Below, one piece after another: positions 25,353-34,578 of a DNA stretch of 55,390 bases. This stretch comes from an uncultured Clostridium sp. GTDB lineage: Bacteria; Bacillota; Clostridia; Clostridiales; Clostridiaceae. A model generated the notes under the pieces. The model did no database searches and had not been told where the DNA came from. It saw only the letters and a program-made list of their open reading frames with translations. The translations under genes were made by a program, and so were the position numbers. The stretch lies in contig NZ_CALEVF010000064.1 in NCBI RefSeq assembly GCF_937920395.1, positions 1-55,390 on the forward strand, in the 5' to 3' direction. Each line of letters begins with the position of its first letter. Position 1 is the first letter of the stretch.

Positions 25353-25380
25353 AAAAAAGCCTAACAATTATGCTAGGCTT
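25353..25380 (-). terminator. Terminator fused to the end of the truncated transporter gene
   Basis: AAGCCTA / TAGGCTT stem with a 10-base loop; the minus-strand product ends in TTTTTT. The last codons of the transporter gene lie inside the stem. Confidence 0.85.
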
Positions 25381-26360
25381 AATTTGTTAAACATAACTGT
25401 ACAATCTTCATAATATTGAGGAATAACATTGGTGATTTTACAAATCACTACAATAATAATCATAAATGCATATGCATGAACATGTGGTATAAAATAATTG
25501 AAAATATTTCCTAAAATAAAAAAGGAAACTGAAATAAGAAAACCAACACCAATTTGAACAATATCTAATTTGACCTCCCTTTCTTCCTCTTTTATTTCTA
25601 ATGTATCTGATTTCATAATAGCTCCGTGACCATTGTATTTTGGAAAAGATGCTCCTATTTTAGCAATTAAAGCAGCACCAATGATTGCAAGTACGTTTCC
25701 AAAAGCAGATGCTGGGATTAATTGTGATATAATTTCTGATGAGTGTTTTCCTAACGCAGAAGCGTAAATTCCAGATAAAGGAACACAGCCAGCTCCGATA
25801 CCTCCTGCAAGCATAGGAAGTGAAATATATAATACAGATTTTCTAAAACCATGACCGATTAACATTCCGACAAGTCCTACCATTAATAATGATGCGGCCA
25901 TTGAAATAAATGCTACAGGGATAAAACGAATAGATGCTTTCATTAGTAAATCACGTTTCATACCCAAAACACTTCCCGTAATTAAAGCGGCAATATAGAA
26001 ATCAAGAAAGCCCATACCATTTACGAAAATTGTAACTGTTTTAACTGCTCCACTAGGTAAGATACCAAATGTAGCAATAATTGCAGAAGCAAAAATACAA
26101 AAAACAGCACCACCACCTAAGTAAGACTTAAAAATAGGTAAGTGATTCCCAATGTAATAGAATAAATTTCCTAGTAGTACCAATACAGCAAGAGCTCCTA
26201 ATATGCCACCTGGTAATTTATCTAATTTTATTCCGATAATTAAAATAACAAGCATAATTAAATATAAAGGAAGACTTACCCCACTAATTTTTATTGACCA
26301 AAGGCTAGTTTTTTGTTTATCAGTTTGAATCTCTTTTGAATTGTTTAATTTCTGAGTCAT
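25368..26360 (-). CDS. 2-hydroxycarboxylate transporter (2HCT family), C-terminally truncated
   Basis: 330 residues from the ATG at 26360 (AAAGGAG 8 bases upstream; a GTG 30 bases earlier lies before that site). Family members (CitP, MaeN, CimH) have about 440-450 residues and two GGxG re-entrant loops. The first is present (AGGIGAGCVPLS); the protein then stops after YYEDCTVMFNKLSLA, where relatives continue with the second GGxG loop and last helices. The final codons fall in a terminator stem, so a deletion joined the gene to its terminator. Probably inactive. It precedes nothing downstream; the malic enzyme gene lies upstream on the same strand. Confidence 0.82.
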   Translation of the reverse strand: MTQKLNNSKEIQTDKQKTSLWSIKISGVSLPLYLIMLVILIIGIKLDKLPGGILGALAVLVLLGNLFYYIGNHLPIFKSYLGGGAVFCIFASAIIATFGILPSGAVKTVTIFVNGMGFLDFYIAALITGSVLGMKRDLLMKASIRFIPVAFISMAASLLMVGLVGMLIGHGFRKSVLYISLPMLAGGIGAGCVPLSGIYASALGKHSSEIISQLIPASAFGNVLAIIGAALIAKIGASFPKYNGHGAIMKSDTLEIKEEEREVKLDIVQIGVGFLISVSFFILGNIFNYFIPHVHAYAFMIIIVVICKITNVIPQYYEDCTVMFNKLSLA

Positions 26361-26520
26361 ATATGATACTCCTTTTTCATTCGTATTCACAAAACAGCTA
26401 AGAATTTTTCTGATTCATTTTATATAGTCTTGTGATAATCATATAATCGTGGCCTATTTTAAAAAAGACCATGATTATATGCTAAAATATTTATTTTTAA
26501 TAAAATATTGTTATATTATT

Positions 26521-28161
26521 TTATTTGATTTCTAATGGAACGTATTTAGGAATCCACTTAGCATCTGCTACTGCTTTTTTGATATCTGAAATTGGTTCTC
26601 GATTTAGTTTTTGATCTAAGACGCTTTGACCAACAACTTCGGCTATGATTTGTGAAAATTCAGCTAATTTAGCTACAGGTGGTAATATTGCTGCACCTGG
26701 TTTACTAGAATCAACAATTCCGCCTAAAGCATGGCTTGCTTGTGATAACATTTCGCTATTTACGCGAGTAGTAGTTGAGGCAATAATTCCAAGACCTAAA
26801 CCTGGATACATTAGCGCATTATTTCCTTGACCGATCTGATACGTAACTCCTTTGTATTCAACATCTGCGGCAGGAATTCCTGTACCAATCAAAGCTTTAC
26901 CATCTGTCCATTTAATCAGATTTTCTGCTGTTGCCTCAGCAAGGTTTGTAGGATTTGACAATGCAAAGATGATTGGACGAGCAGTATGAGCTGCCATTTC
27001 TTTGATGATTTTTTCTGTAAATGTACCTGGTTGAGTAGAAGTACCAACAATGATTGTAGGATGAATTGTTTTGACTGCTACTTCTAAGTTAGTCAATTCA
27101 TCTGCATTGTCAAATTCTAAGCGGCTTCTAACAAATGGCTTTTGACCAAGGGTTAAATTTTTTGTATCTTCGAATAACACACCTTGTTTATCTACCATAT
27201 AGAAATATTTACGAGCTTTTTCCTCTGGTACTCCTTGACGAATCAGTTCATCTAATAATTGGTTTGCAATTCCAACACCTGCAGTACCTGCACCAAATGT
27301 CATTATAACTTGGTCAGTTAACTTTTCTTTAGAAATGTTCAATGCACCGAGTACGCCGGCTAAAACAACAATACCTGTTCCTTGGATATCATCATTGAAT
27401 GTTGTAATCTTATCTTGATATTTTTCTAGTATGGTAGCGGCATTTGAACGACCGAAATCTTCCCAATGAATTAATAATTCAGGGAATAGTTCTGTAGAAG
27501 TTTGAACAAACTGATCAATAAAGTCATAATATTTTTCACCATAAATTCTTTTGTGGCGGTTTCCTAAATAAAGTGGATTATTGAGTAACTCTTTATTATT
27601 TGTTCCGTTATCAATAGAAACAGGTAATACTTGACTAGGATTAATACCAGCAGCTGCAGTATACACCATCAATTTACCAATAGCTATATCCGCACCATTT
27701 ACGCCGCAATCTCCCATACCTAATATTCCTTCAGAATCTGTGACTACGATTAAACGAATATCACGACCACCTGCTGCATTTTTTATACTTTCTTTAATAT
27801 TTTCTGGTTCATTAATTGATAAGAAAGCTGCATCCTGTGGTTTTACAAATAGTTCATTATATTGTTCGATTGAATCTGCAACAGTTGGATCATAAACGAT
27901 TGGCATAAATTCTACGACATGATCACACATCAATTTGAAAAATAGAGTACGATTTGTATTAAAAATATTCATTAAGAAAATTCTCTTTTCTAAATCGGTT
28001 GTTTTACTTAAATATTGTCCGTAGGTTTGCACCTCTTGTTGTTCTAATGTTTGTACTTGTGTTGGTAATGTTCCAGTCAAACCAAATTCTTTTCTTTCTT
28101 CTTTAGTAAATGCCGTTCCTTTATTAAGGAACGGATTGTTCAAAATTTCTATAGCTAACAT
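26521..28161 (-). CDS. NAD-dependent malic / malolactic enzyme
   Basis: 546 residues, full length for the long bacterial/eukaryotic-type family. Signatures: [27 protein letters not shown], the catalytic Lys region, [16 protein letters not shown] with metal ligands, [15 protein letters not shown] and the nucleotide site [12 protein letters not shown]. Converts malate to pyruvate (or lactate in malolactic enzymes; the two are not separable by eye). ATG behind CAGGAGGAATAA. With the downstream 2HCT gene it formed a malate uptake and decarboxylation operon, whose transporter is now truncated. Confidence 0.9.
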   Translation of the reverse strand: MLAIEILNNPFLNKGTAFTKEERKEFGLTGTLPTQVQTLEQQEVQTYGQYLSKTTDLEKRIFLMNIFNTNRTLFFKLMCDHVVEFMPIVYDPTVADSIEQYNELFVKPQDAAFLSINEPENIKESIKNAAGGRDIRLIVVTDSEGILGMGDCGVNGADIAIGKLMVYTAAAGINPSQVLPVSIDNGTNNKELLNNPLYLGNRHKRIYGEKYYDFIDQFVQTSTELFPELLIHWEDFGRSNAATILEKYQDKITTFNDDIQGTGIVVLAGVLGALNISKEKLTDQVIMTFGAGTAGVGIANQLLDELIRQGVPEEKARKYFYMVDKQGVLFEDTKNLTLGQKPFVRSRLEFDNADELTNLEVAVKTIHPTIIVGTSTQPGTFTEKIIKEMAAHTARPIIFALSNPTNLAEATAENLIKWTDGKALIGTGIPAADVEYKGVTYQIGQGNNALMYPGLGLGIIASTTTRVNSEMLSQASHALGGIVDSSKPGAAILPPVAKLAEFSQIIAEVVGQSVLDQKLNREPISDIKKAVADAKWIPKYVPLEIK

Positions 28162-28482
28162 AAATTATTCCTCCTGTGATATCTTTATTTTGTGTATGTT
28201 TTACTTAATTGTGATAGGCAATCAAAAGTCATTTACCTTTATCTTTATTATACATTTAGATTTTTTTATAACAAATATAGATTATTTATCGTGTTATAAA
28301 AAAAATTTATAACATAGTAAATAAAATACCCCATAGAGTGACTTTTTTAATTGTCTACTTTATAGGGTACATATTAATATGATGAGAGTGTGTTTTTCTA
28401 TATGTTATAGGAACTTCACTTGTTTTTAAGTAAGTGGCAGAGGCATGAAAGGTAGAATGTTATTGGCGAATTTGCTACATAG
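28162..28482. other. Intergenic region upstream of malic enzyme with TGTTATAAA dyad
   Basis: No gene. A perfect inverted repeat TGTTATAAA-N5-TTTATAACA (28292-28314), with another TATAACA copy at 28266-28273, may be an operator for the malate operon. An imperfect dyad (TACCCCATAGAGTGA / TCTACTTTATAGGGTA) lies at 28327-28369. Confidence 0.5.
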
Positions 28483-28797
28483 CTAATTAAGTTTAAATGA
28501 AGTAATAATAGATTGTTCATCTATAGTATCTGTAATAGATGAATTTACAAGTTTAATACAATATTCATAACTAGTGTTGTTTTCAACTAATATGTCAATA
28601 TATTCATAATGTTTTTCATCTTTAGAATAACCAAAAATTGCTAAATCATCCCAGCTAGTTTCATTACCTCGTTTTACTATTAATTTAAACTGAAGAGTTT
28701 GTGATTCTTTAATAAGCTGTTCAAATTCCTTGTTAATATCAATTGAAATTTTGATTTCCCCTTTGTCAGTTAAATTAGTAAGTTGTATTATATCCAT
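28483..28797 (-). CDS. Hypothetical 104-residue protein, beta-rich
   Basis: ATG at 28797 with GGAGGGAGAG upstream. The sequence alternates strand-like stretches (LQFKLIVKRG, DDLAIFGYSKDE, YEYCIKLVNSS), giving a fibronectin/Ig-like impression, no signal peptide, no membrane helix. I do not recognise it. Confidence 0.6.
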   Translation of the reverse strand: MDIIQLTNLTDKGEIKISIDINKEFEQLIKESQTLQFKLIVKRGNETSWDDLAIFGYSKDEKHYEYIDILVENNTSYEYCIKLVNSSITDTIDEQSIITSFKLN

Positions 28798-28970
28798 ATA
28801 GTTAACTCTCCCTCCAGATATTCTTTATTATTCTATATTGAAAATTATAACATATAAACCATATTATTTTAATTCATCTCTCACTTCTTCTTAAATTTAT
28901 TATTACCTAAATTATAAAAATAATTCCGCACTTATGGCACGATGAAGAAGCTAAAGAAGTAGCAATTTGT

Positions 28971-29867
28971 TTATATAAATAAAAGTGAAATGCCTAATAA
29001 AGTTATAATTGCTCCAAACATTTCTCTTGGGAAGATTTTTTCCTTAAATACAATAATTGAAACAGGTATTAGCAGTATTGGAGTAATTGATGTTATTGTT
29101 GAAACTATTCCAGTTGATGCATGTTGAACAGCGAGTAATGAGAGGGATACACCTAAAAATGGACCAAATAGTGATCCAATAGAAATGTATTTCATTGCTC
29201 TTCTATCTTTAACCGCAACAATTAGTGCACCCCACTTTTTTAATATAGAAATGACAATTGAAAACCCAATAATTGCTGCTATAATTCTGATTTGAGTTGC
29301 AGCAAACGGATCATATGATCCCATTCCAAACTTACTAAAAACGAGACCAAAAGCTTGCCCTAATGCACCTATAAAAGCATAGGCTAATCCCTTAATTGGA
29401 TGAGATAACCTAACTTTTTTATTACCTGGATTTTTAGTTAGGATTACGAGCGAAATACCAACAATAGTTATTATCATGCCAGCAAGGCCGAGCAATGTAA
29501 TTTTTTCACCCATAATAAGGAAGCCTGCGATTGCTGTTATTGGCGGTACCGTTGACATAATTAACATTGATATACGTGCACCAACTTCAACATATGCCTG
29601 AAACAAAAATAGATCACCTATTACAAAACCAATTATTCCTGAAAAAGTTAACCATAACCAAGTGGAACTGGAAGCATCTATAGGTAAAATCATTCCTCTA
29701 GAAAATAAATTGTAAATTGATATTAATATAAATGCGATAATAAGTCTTATTAAATTTACGGATATAGACCCGACTTTTTTTCCAGCGGCTTCAAATGATA
29801 CAGCAGTAATTGTCCAACAGAAAGCAGTTGCAAGTGCAGCAATTTCTCCTAAGTGTGATTGAAACAT
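28971..29867 (-). CDS. EamA/DMT family transporter
   Basis: 298 residues, ten helices in two homologous EamA halves (1-140 and 155-298). Family features: ALATAFCWTITAVSFEAAGK at the N-terminus, PPITAIAGFLIMGEKIT ending the first half and TPILLIPVSIIVFKEKIFPREMFGAIITLLGISLL the second. Substrate unknown (metabolite or amino-acid exporter). GGAG lies 9 bases before the ATG. Follows the CPBP gene by 47 bases on the same strand. Confidence 0.88.
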   Translation of the reverse strand: MFQSHLGEIAALATAFCWTITAVSFEAAGKKVGSISVNLIRLIIAFILISIYNLFSRGMILPIDASSSTWLWLTFSGIIGFVIGDLFLFQAYVEVGARISMLIMSTVPPITAIAGFLIMGEKITLLGLAGMIITIVGISLVILTKNPGNKKVRLSHPIKGLAYAFIGALGQAFGLVFSKFGMGSYDPFAATQIRIIAAIIGFSIVISILKKWGALIVAVKDRRAMKYISIGSLFGPFLGVSLSLLAVQHASTGIVSTITSITPILLIPVSIIVFKEKIFPREMFGAIITLLGISLLFI

Positions 29868-29914
29868 TTAATATTACTCCATTCTCCTTGTTCTTCAAGG
29901 ATTAGTCTAGCTTG

Positions 29915-30757
29915 TTATCTTTCTATAAATTCTTTGTATATATCTGGTGTATCTTCTGGTTTCTTTAGGGTATACCATCTATATGCATAAATTAAAATTG
30001 TAATTCCTACAAGAAGTAATACACCATGGATTATCATGGAATACCTCCAACTTAAGGATTGGAAGGCTCCTGAAATTGTAATTGCCGCAGAATTATTTAT
30101 AAAGTGTGCAAAGATACACAAATATATTGAATCCGTTCTTAAATATATAGCTCCAATAATTAATCCTAATAAAAATGCGTTTATGCCCTGTGGAATATTC
30201 ATATGAACCAATGCAAAAATTGAGGCGGATATTATAAGCGCTAAGTTTGGAGCCATTTTATTAGCCATACCCTTTAGCAATATCCCCCTAAAAATGACTT
30301 CCTCATATATAGGTGCTATAACAGCGATTGAAAGTATAAGTATGATAGGTGAAATAGACATTTCTCCAAAGGCTTGACTTATAAAATCAGGCATAGGTAT
30401 CTTATCTACCAGGTAAATTAAGCTATTATCGTATGCTAAACGAAAACCTATAATAATTATAGCAACACGAATAAAATTTTTCTTATTTAAGCCTTGCTTG
30501 CGTGGCGTATCATAGGATATTTTACTATACAATTTTAATAAAAGACTAATAACAAAGTATTTAACTATTACATCTGCTACAAAGTCTATATAGGGTAATG
30601 CAGTAGTATATTTTTTAGAAAGTATATTGATAATAACTATAGGTATTTGTCCTAAGGATTCTAATAAAACTGCCAAAATCATTATAAAAAATGCTCTTGT
30701 TATTGTCATTTTTTTAATACTTAAAGTTCCTTTTTCTATGTTTCTTAAAAAATTCAT
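29915..30757 (-). CDS. CPBP family intramembrane metalloprotease (Abi/CAAX-type)
   Basis: 280 residues, about eight helices. The three active-site motifs are intact: EExxxR in YEEVIFRGILL, the His in FALVHMN and CIFAHFINNS. Such proteases act within the membrane; bacterial members are linked to bacteriocin immunity, stress signalling or are of unknown role. Probably co-transcribed with the EamA gene. Confidence 0.88.
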   Translation of the reverse strand: MNFLRNIEKGTLSIKKMTITRAFFIMILAVLLESLGQIPIVIINILSKKYTTALPYIDFVADVIVKYFVISLLLKLYSKISYDTPRKQGLNKKNFIRVAIIIIGFRLAYDNSLIYLVDKIPMPDFISQAFGEMSISPIILILSIAVIAPIYEEVIFRGILLKGMANKMAPNLALIISASIFALVHMNIPQGINAFLLGLIIGAIYLRTDSIYLCIFAHFINNSAAITISGAFQSLSWRYSMIIHGVLLLVGITILIYAYRWYTLKKPEDTPDIYKEFIER

Positions 30758-30892
30758 AACACCACACCCTCAAACTTATTGTACGATTTAAGCTGATTTA
30801 GATTAATACTATTTAAATTATACTATATGTTTATTAAAATGTCGTTAATAATACAATTCTCCTTTAATAATAGATTTATAAGAATAAAAACT

Positions 30893-30935
30893 ATTAATGA
30901 TTTAGATCGATCATATATTAATGATTTAGATTGAT
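30893..30935 (+). repeat. Tandem 19-base direct repeat upstream of marR promoter
   Basis: ATTAATGATTTAGATCGAT (30893-30911) and ATTAATGATTTAGATTGAT (30917-30935), one mismatch, 24-base period, ending 8 bases before the -35. Possible activator sites. Confidence 0.75.
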
Positions 30936-30942
30936 TATAAAA

Positions 30943-31005
30943 TTGACAAATATAAAATAAATTAGTATAATACCAATGTAGTTAGTACACTAACTACATT
31001 GGAGG
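30943..31005 (+). promoter_or_regulatory. marR promoter with 30-bp operator overlapping the ribosome binding site
   Basis: TTGACA (30943-30948), 17 bases, TATAAT (30966-30971): perfect consensus. It is followed by CCAATGTAGTTAG-TACA-CTAACTACATTGG (30973-31002), a perfect 13-bp-arm inverted repeat whose end merges with the GGAGG (31001-31005). Confidence 0.88.
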
Positions 31006-31011
31006 AGCCAT

Positions 31012-31428
31012 ATGCAAGACTTATCTTACTTAATAATCAAGGCATCAAAGAATCTTAAAAATAAATTAGATAAAGCATTAAAAGAATTTGACATAACTTT
31101 GGTACAGTTTTCAGTTATAATTCAAATATATTTGTCAGATCAACCAATTACGGCAGCGGAAATAGCTCAGAAACTAGGGTCGGATAGACCGACTATTTCA
31201 GGGATTATAAATAGATTAGAGAAAAAAGGCATAGTTCTTAAAATTGATAATCTAGAGGATAAAAGATCTTCTTATTTAGAAATATACAAAGAATCTTATA
31301 AGTTAGTTGAAAAAATTAAAATAATAAGTGATGAATTAACAATTAATATATTTTCAATTTATTCAAAAGAAGAAATTAAACAATTTACAGGAATGATTTC
31401 CAAATTAATTGAAGGGACGAGGGAATGA
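31012..31428 (+). CDS. MarR family transcriptional regulator
   Basis: 138 residues. Winged helix with TAAEIAQKLGSDRPTISGIINRLEKKGIVLKIDNLEDKRSS, the recognition helix and the DxR wing. ATG behind GGAGG. Overlaps the next gene by 4 bases. The long palindrome in its promoter is the likely autoregulatory site. Confidence 0.92.
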   Translation: MQDLSYLIIKASKNLKNKLDKALKEFDITLVQFSVIIQIYLSDQPITAAEIAQKLGSDRPTISGIINRLEKKGIVLKIDNLEDKRSSYLEIYKESYKLVEKIKIISDELTINIFSIYSKEEIKQFTGMISKLIEGTRE

Positions 31429-32282
31429 TGGATAATAAGATATTATTGACAGGAATAACAGGGAATGTAGGGAGTGCAGTAGTTAACTATTTGAAAAGTA
31501 TAAATATAGACTTCATAGCAGGCGTAAGAAACATAGAAAGGAGCAAGCAGAAAGATGAATCTATAAAATATATACATTTTGATTTTGAAGATGCATCAAC
31601 TTATGAAACAGCTTTAAATGGTGTTAAAAAAGTGTTTTTAGTAAGACCACCACAATTGACAGATGTAAAAGGAATATTTAAACCGTTTATTCAAAAATGC
31701 AAAGAAGCTGGTGTAAGGCAAATTGTATTTTTATCTTTATTAGGTGCACAAAAAAATCCGTTTCCACCCCATCACAAAATTGAAAAGGTTATTAAAGAGT
31801 CTGAAATACCTTATACCTTTATTCGTCCTAGTTTTTTTATGCAAAATTTATCAACAATGCATGCAGAGGATATCAAAGAACGAAATGATTTATTTATCCC
31901 TTCAGGAAAAGCTAGAATTAGCTTTATAGATACAAGAGATATTGGTGAAATTATTGCAAGAACAATTACAGAGCAGGGGCATGAAAATAAGGCATATACT
32001 ATTACGGGATTTGCGGCTATTACTTATTTTGAGGTTGCAGATATTATGACAAGATTACTTAAAAGAAAAATCACATATTCAAATCCACCTTTGCTTAAAT
32101 TCAGGAAAAATATGATTGAAAGAGGTATCAAAAAGGATTTTGCAACGGTAATGATGATTTTATATTTTACAACAAAATTAGGCATGGCAAACCACATTAC
32201 GAATACTGCTGAATTGCTTTTGAAAAGAAAACCTAGAACAATAGAAGACTTTATAAAAGATCATCTTGATGTTTGGAGGTAA
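31425..32282 (+). CDS. NmrA-like NAD(P)-binding protein (atypical SDR)
   Basis: 285 residues. N-terminal Rossmann motif LLTGITGNVGSAV (Gly-x-x-Gly-x-x-Gly), then VFLSLLGAQ, PYTFIRPSFFMQNL and FIDTRDIGEI, all of the NmrA/SDR_a5 group (quinone reductase-like or redox-sensing proteins). ATG 31425 or the next codon ATG 31428; translationally coupled to marR. The MarR protein probably senses a compound that this enzyme reduces. Confidence 0.87.
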   Translation: MMDNKILLTGITGNVGSAVVNYLKSINIDFIAGVRNIERSKQKDESIKYIHFDFEDASTYETALNGVKKVFLVRPPQLTDVKGIFKPFIQKCKEAGVRQIVFLSLLGAQKNPFPPHHKIEKVIKESEIPYTFIRPSFFMQNLSTMHAEDIKERNDLFIPSGKARISFIDTRDIGEIIARTITEQGHENKAYTITGFAAITYFEVADIMTRLLKRKITYSNPPLLKFRKNMIERGIKKDFATVMMILYFTTKLGMANHITNTAELLLKRKPRTIEDFIKDHLDVWR

Positions 32283-32328
32283 TTTGCATACATTTTTAGC
32301 TGATACTGTCTTTGTATTATTTTAGGTG

Positions 32329-32547
32329 TTAACTATTGGAGTACTCTTTTGCATTCTTTAAAATAGAAGTAATAAAGTCATCAATCATTATTTGAAAACT
32401 CTTCTCTAAGTTTACCGGATTTTGAAAATATCCATGTGCTCTTAAAGAAACAAAGCCATGCAAAAGGCTCCTCAATTCCCTACTTTTATGAATTGTAAGA
32501 CTTTCGTCCTTTATAATATAGTTTATTATGGTGTTATAAGGTATCAT
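32329..32547 (-). pseudogene. C-terminal fragment of a TetR regulator
   Basis: 72 codons that match only the ligand-domain end of TetR proteins of the WHG type (RELRSLLHGFVSLRAHGYFQ, then SFQIMIDDFITSIL). The whole DNA-binding domain is missing. It lies head to head with the MFS gene it presumably once repressed. Confidence 0.72.
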
Positions 32548-32557
32548 ATGATATAAC

Positions 32558-32583
32558 GTTTATTTTATTACAATAAAATAAAC
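32558..32583. promoter_or_regulatory. 26-bp palindrome, likely TetR operator
   Basis: GTTTATTTTATT-AC-AATAAAATAAAC: two perfect 12-bp arms between the TetR fragment and the MFS start. The operator outlived its repressor's gene. Confidence 0.75.
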
Positions 32584-32609
32584 ACAAATAAGAAGGGATA
32601 GATATAGTT

Positions 32610-33833
32610 GTGAAAATATGGAAAAGAAATTTAATTGTTTGTTGGTTTGGAACATTTGTTACTATGGTAGGCATCAGTCAAATAGCTCCTATTATGCCTC
32701 TTTATATAAAACAGTTAGGAATACATAATACAGCAGCAATTGAGCAGATATCAGGAATTGCTTTTGGGGTTACATATATTTTATCAGCAATTTTTTCACC
32801 AATATGGGGTTATGCAGCAGATAAAATTGGAAGAAAGCCTATGCTTTTACGTGCAAGTCTTGGAATGTCTATTGTAGTTGGAAGTATGGGGCTTGTCCAA
32901 AATGTATATCAACTGATAGCATTAAGAATGCTTCAGGGAGTGATAAGTGGATATTGTACAGCGTGTATCACTCTTATAGCAACCCAGACAGAAAAAAGAC
33001 ATGTAGGATGGGCTCTAGGAGTACTTTCAACAGCATCGATTTCTGGTTCTCTACTTGGACCTCTAATTGGTGGATCTTTAGATGAAATTTTAGGATTACA
33101 ATTTACATTCTTTTTAACCGGAATACTAACATTCGTTGCGTTCATTGCAACTTTATTGTTTGTTAAAGAGACGTTTATACCAGAAGAAAAAAAAGTTTTG
33201 AGCACCAAAGAAGTATGGAGGCAATTACCTGATTCTAGCCTTATTGTGACTATGTTTGTAACTTCATTTGTGTTACAACTGGCGTATTTTTCTATTGAAC
33301 CTATAATAACTGTATATATATATCAGTTATCAAATAATACATCACATATTGCACTCATTTCTGGTATGGTATTTTCAGCAGCGGGTCTCTCAAGTGTAAT
33401 AGCTGCTCCTAGACTTGGAAAATTGTCAGATAAGGTTGGACCACAAAAGGTTATGCTTATAGCTCTTATTGTGTCAGGAATTATATTTATACCTCAAGCT
33501 TTTGTAAAAAATCCATGGCAACTAATGAGTCTACGTTTTCTACTTGGATTTGCAACGGCCGGATTAATTCCATCAATTAATTCCTTACTTAAAAAGATAA
33601 CTCCAGATGCTATTGCTGGAAGGGTCTTTGGATTTAATATGTCTGCATTTTATTTAGGAAGTTTTAGTGGGTCTGTCTTTGGAGGACAAATAGCAGCACA
33701 TTTGGGTATTAAATATGTGTTTTTTATTACAAGTAGTTTACTTCTTTTAAATGCAATATGGTTTTATAATAAAGGATTTAAAAAATTAAATCTGATGACT
33801 AAAGCAAATAGAATAGATAAAAAAGCAATATAA
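32610..33833 (+). CDS. MFS drug-efflux transporter (DHA1 type)
   Basis: 407 residues, 12 helices. Motif A GYAADKIGRKP (about 71-81) and motif C-like SGSLLGPLIGGSL (about 148-160) mark a DHA1 antiporter related to NorA/MdtG. Start is GTG at 32610 behind AGAAGGGA. With its TetR regulator lost, expression is probably constitutive or set by other factors. Confidence 0.86.
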   Translation: MKIWKRNLIVCWFGTFVTMVGISQIAPIMPLYIKQLGIHNTAAIEQISGIAFGVTYILSAIFSPIWGYAADKIGRKPMLLRASLGMSIVVGSMGLVQNVYQLIALRMLQGVISGYCTACITLIATQTEKRHVGWALGVLSTASISGSLLGPLIGGSLDEILGLQFTFFLTGILTFVAFIATLLFVKETFIPEEKKVLSTKEVWRQLPDSSLIVTMFVTSFVLQLAYFSIEPIITVYIYQLSNNTSHIALISGMVFSAAGLSSVIAAPRLGKLSDKVGPQKVMLIALIVSGIIFIPQAFVKNPWQLMSLRFLLGFATAGLIPSINSLLKKITPDAIAGRVFGFNMSAFYLGSFSGSVFGGQIAAHLGIKYVFFITSSLLLLNAIWFYNKGFKKLNLMTKANRIDKKAI

Positions 33834-33849
33834 AAATGTAAATAGTAGA

Positions 33850-33877
33850 CAAAAAAACCTAGCAATTACACTAGGTT
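33850..33877 (-). terminator. Terminator of the FMN split-barrel gene
   Basis: AACCTAG / CTAGGTT stem; on the minus strand a T7 run follows. On the plus strand it can also end the MFS transcript, less strongly. Confidence 0.75.
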
Positions 33878-33916
33878 AAAAGAAGAAAACATTCACTTTT
33901 TAACAAATTAAGACTA

Positions 33917-34402
33917 TCATTTATTATTTATGAGTTCTATAGCCGCTTTACCAGTTATATGTTCGATTGTGATTTCAAGTATACATACTCTATTCCATGC
34001 ACTTTTAATTTCTTGCTGGCCTTCTTCAATATAGTCAGGTGAGTACTTTTCAACTAAACTGTCAATGGCATATTTCCTCTCTTCATCTTCAGTAAGAATC
34101 CTTGCTCTACCAAAAATAGACACACTGCGAAAATGGGTAGTAAAAGTTTTTTGTATTACTTCGTCTTTTTCTATGATACAAAATGTAACCTTATCATTCC
34201 GTTTTATGCTGTCAATTTTATGCCCTTCTTTTGCACCATGAAAAAAGAGTTTTCCGTCTTTATATGTGTAACTTACCGGAACTGTATATGGGTAATCATC
34301 ATCACCTATTACACCTAAAACTCCAGAGGTGCACGATTTTAGAATTTTAATTGTTTCTTCTTTTGACAATAATTGATTTTTTCTTCTCATTTCTCTAAAC
34401 AT
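33917..34402 (-). CDS. Pyridoxamine 5'-phosphate oxidase-like FMN split-barrel protein (NimA-like)
   Basis: 161 residues from ATG 34402, chosen because AGAGGAG lies 8 bases upstream (the earlier in-frame ATG is before it). Opening FREMRRKNQLLSKEETIKIL, then GVLGVIGDDDYPYTVPVSYTYKDGKLFFHGAKEGHKIDSI is the conserved FMN-binding pattern of the family. NimA members reduce nitroimidazoles; most are of unknown substrate. Confidence 0.88.
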   Translation of the reverse strand: MFREMRRKNQLLSKEETIKILKSCTSGVLGVIGDDDYPYTVPVSYTYKDGKLFFHGAKEGHKIDSIKRNDKVTFCIIEKDEVIQKTFTTHFRSVSIFGRARILTEDEERKYAIDSLVEKYSPDYIEEGQQEIKSAWNRVCILEITIEHITGKAAIELINNK

Positions 34403-34578
34403 AATTACACACTCCTCTAATTTTTTCATTATTAATTAGTCTTGTTTTTATCACGTTATTTCAAAAAATATCATTAATGTATAGACTTTCATAGCACTTT
34501 AATTATACTGCTTTTGCTGTAAATATTATATGAAATTTAAAAAAGTTGTTAATAAATAGGGAAAAGAACTATTTCACT

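Noticed and set aside
28930..28980. Plus-strand frame WHDEEAKEVAICLYK ending in a stop
   Set aside because: Looks like a protein C-terminus, but too short and without flanking support to call a remnant.
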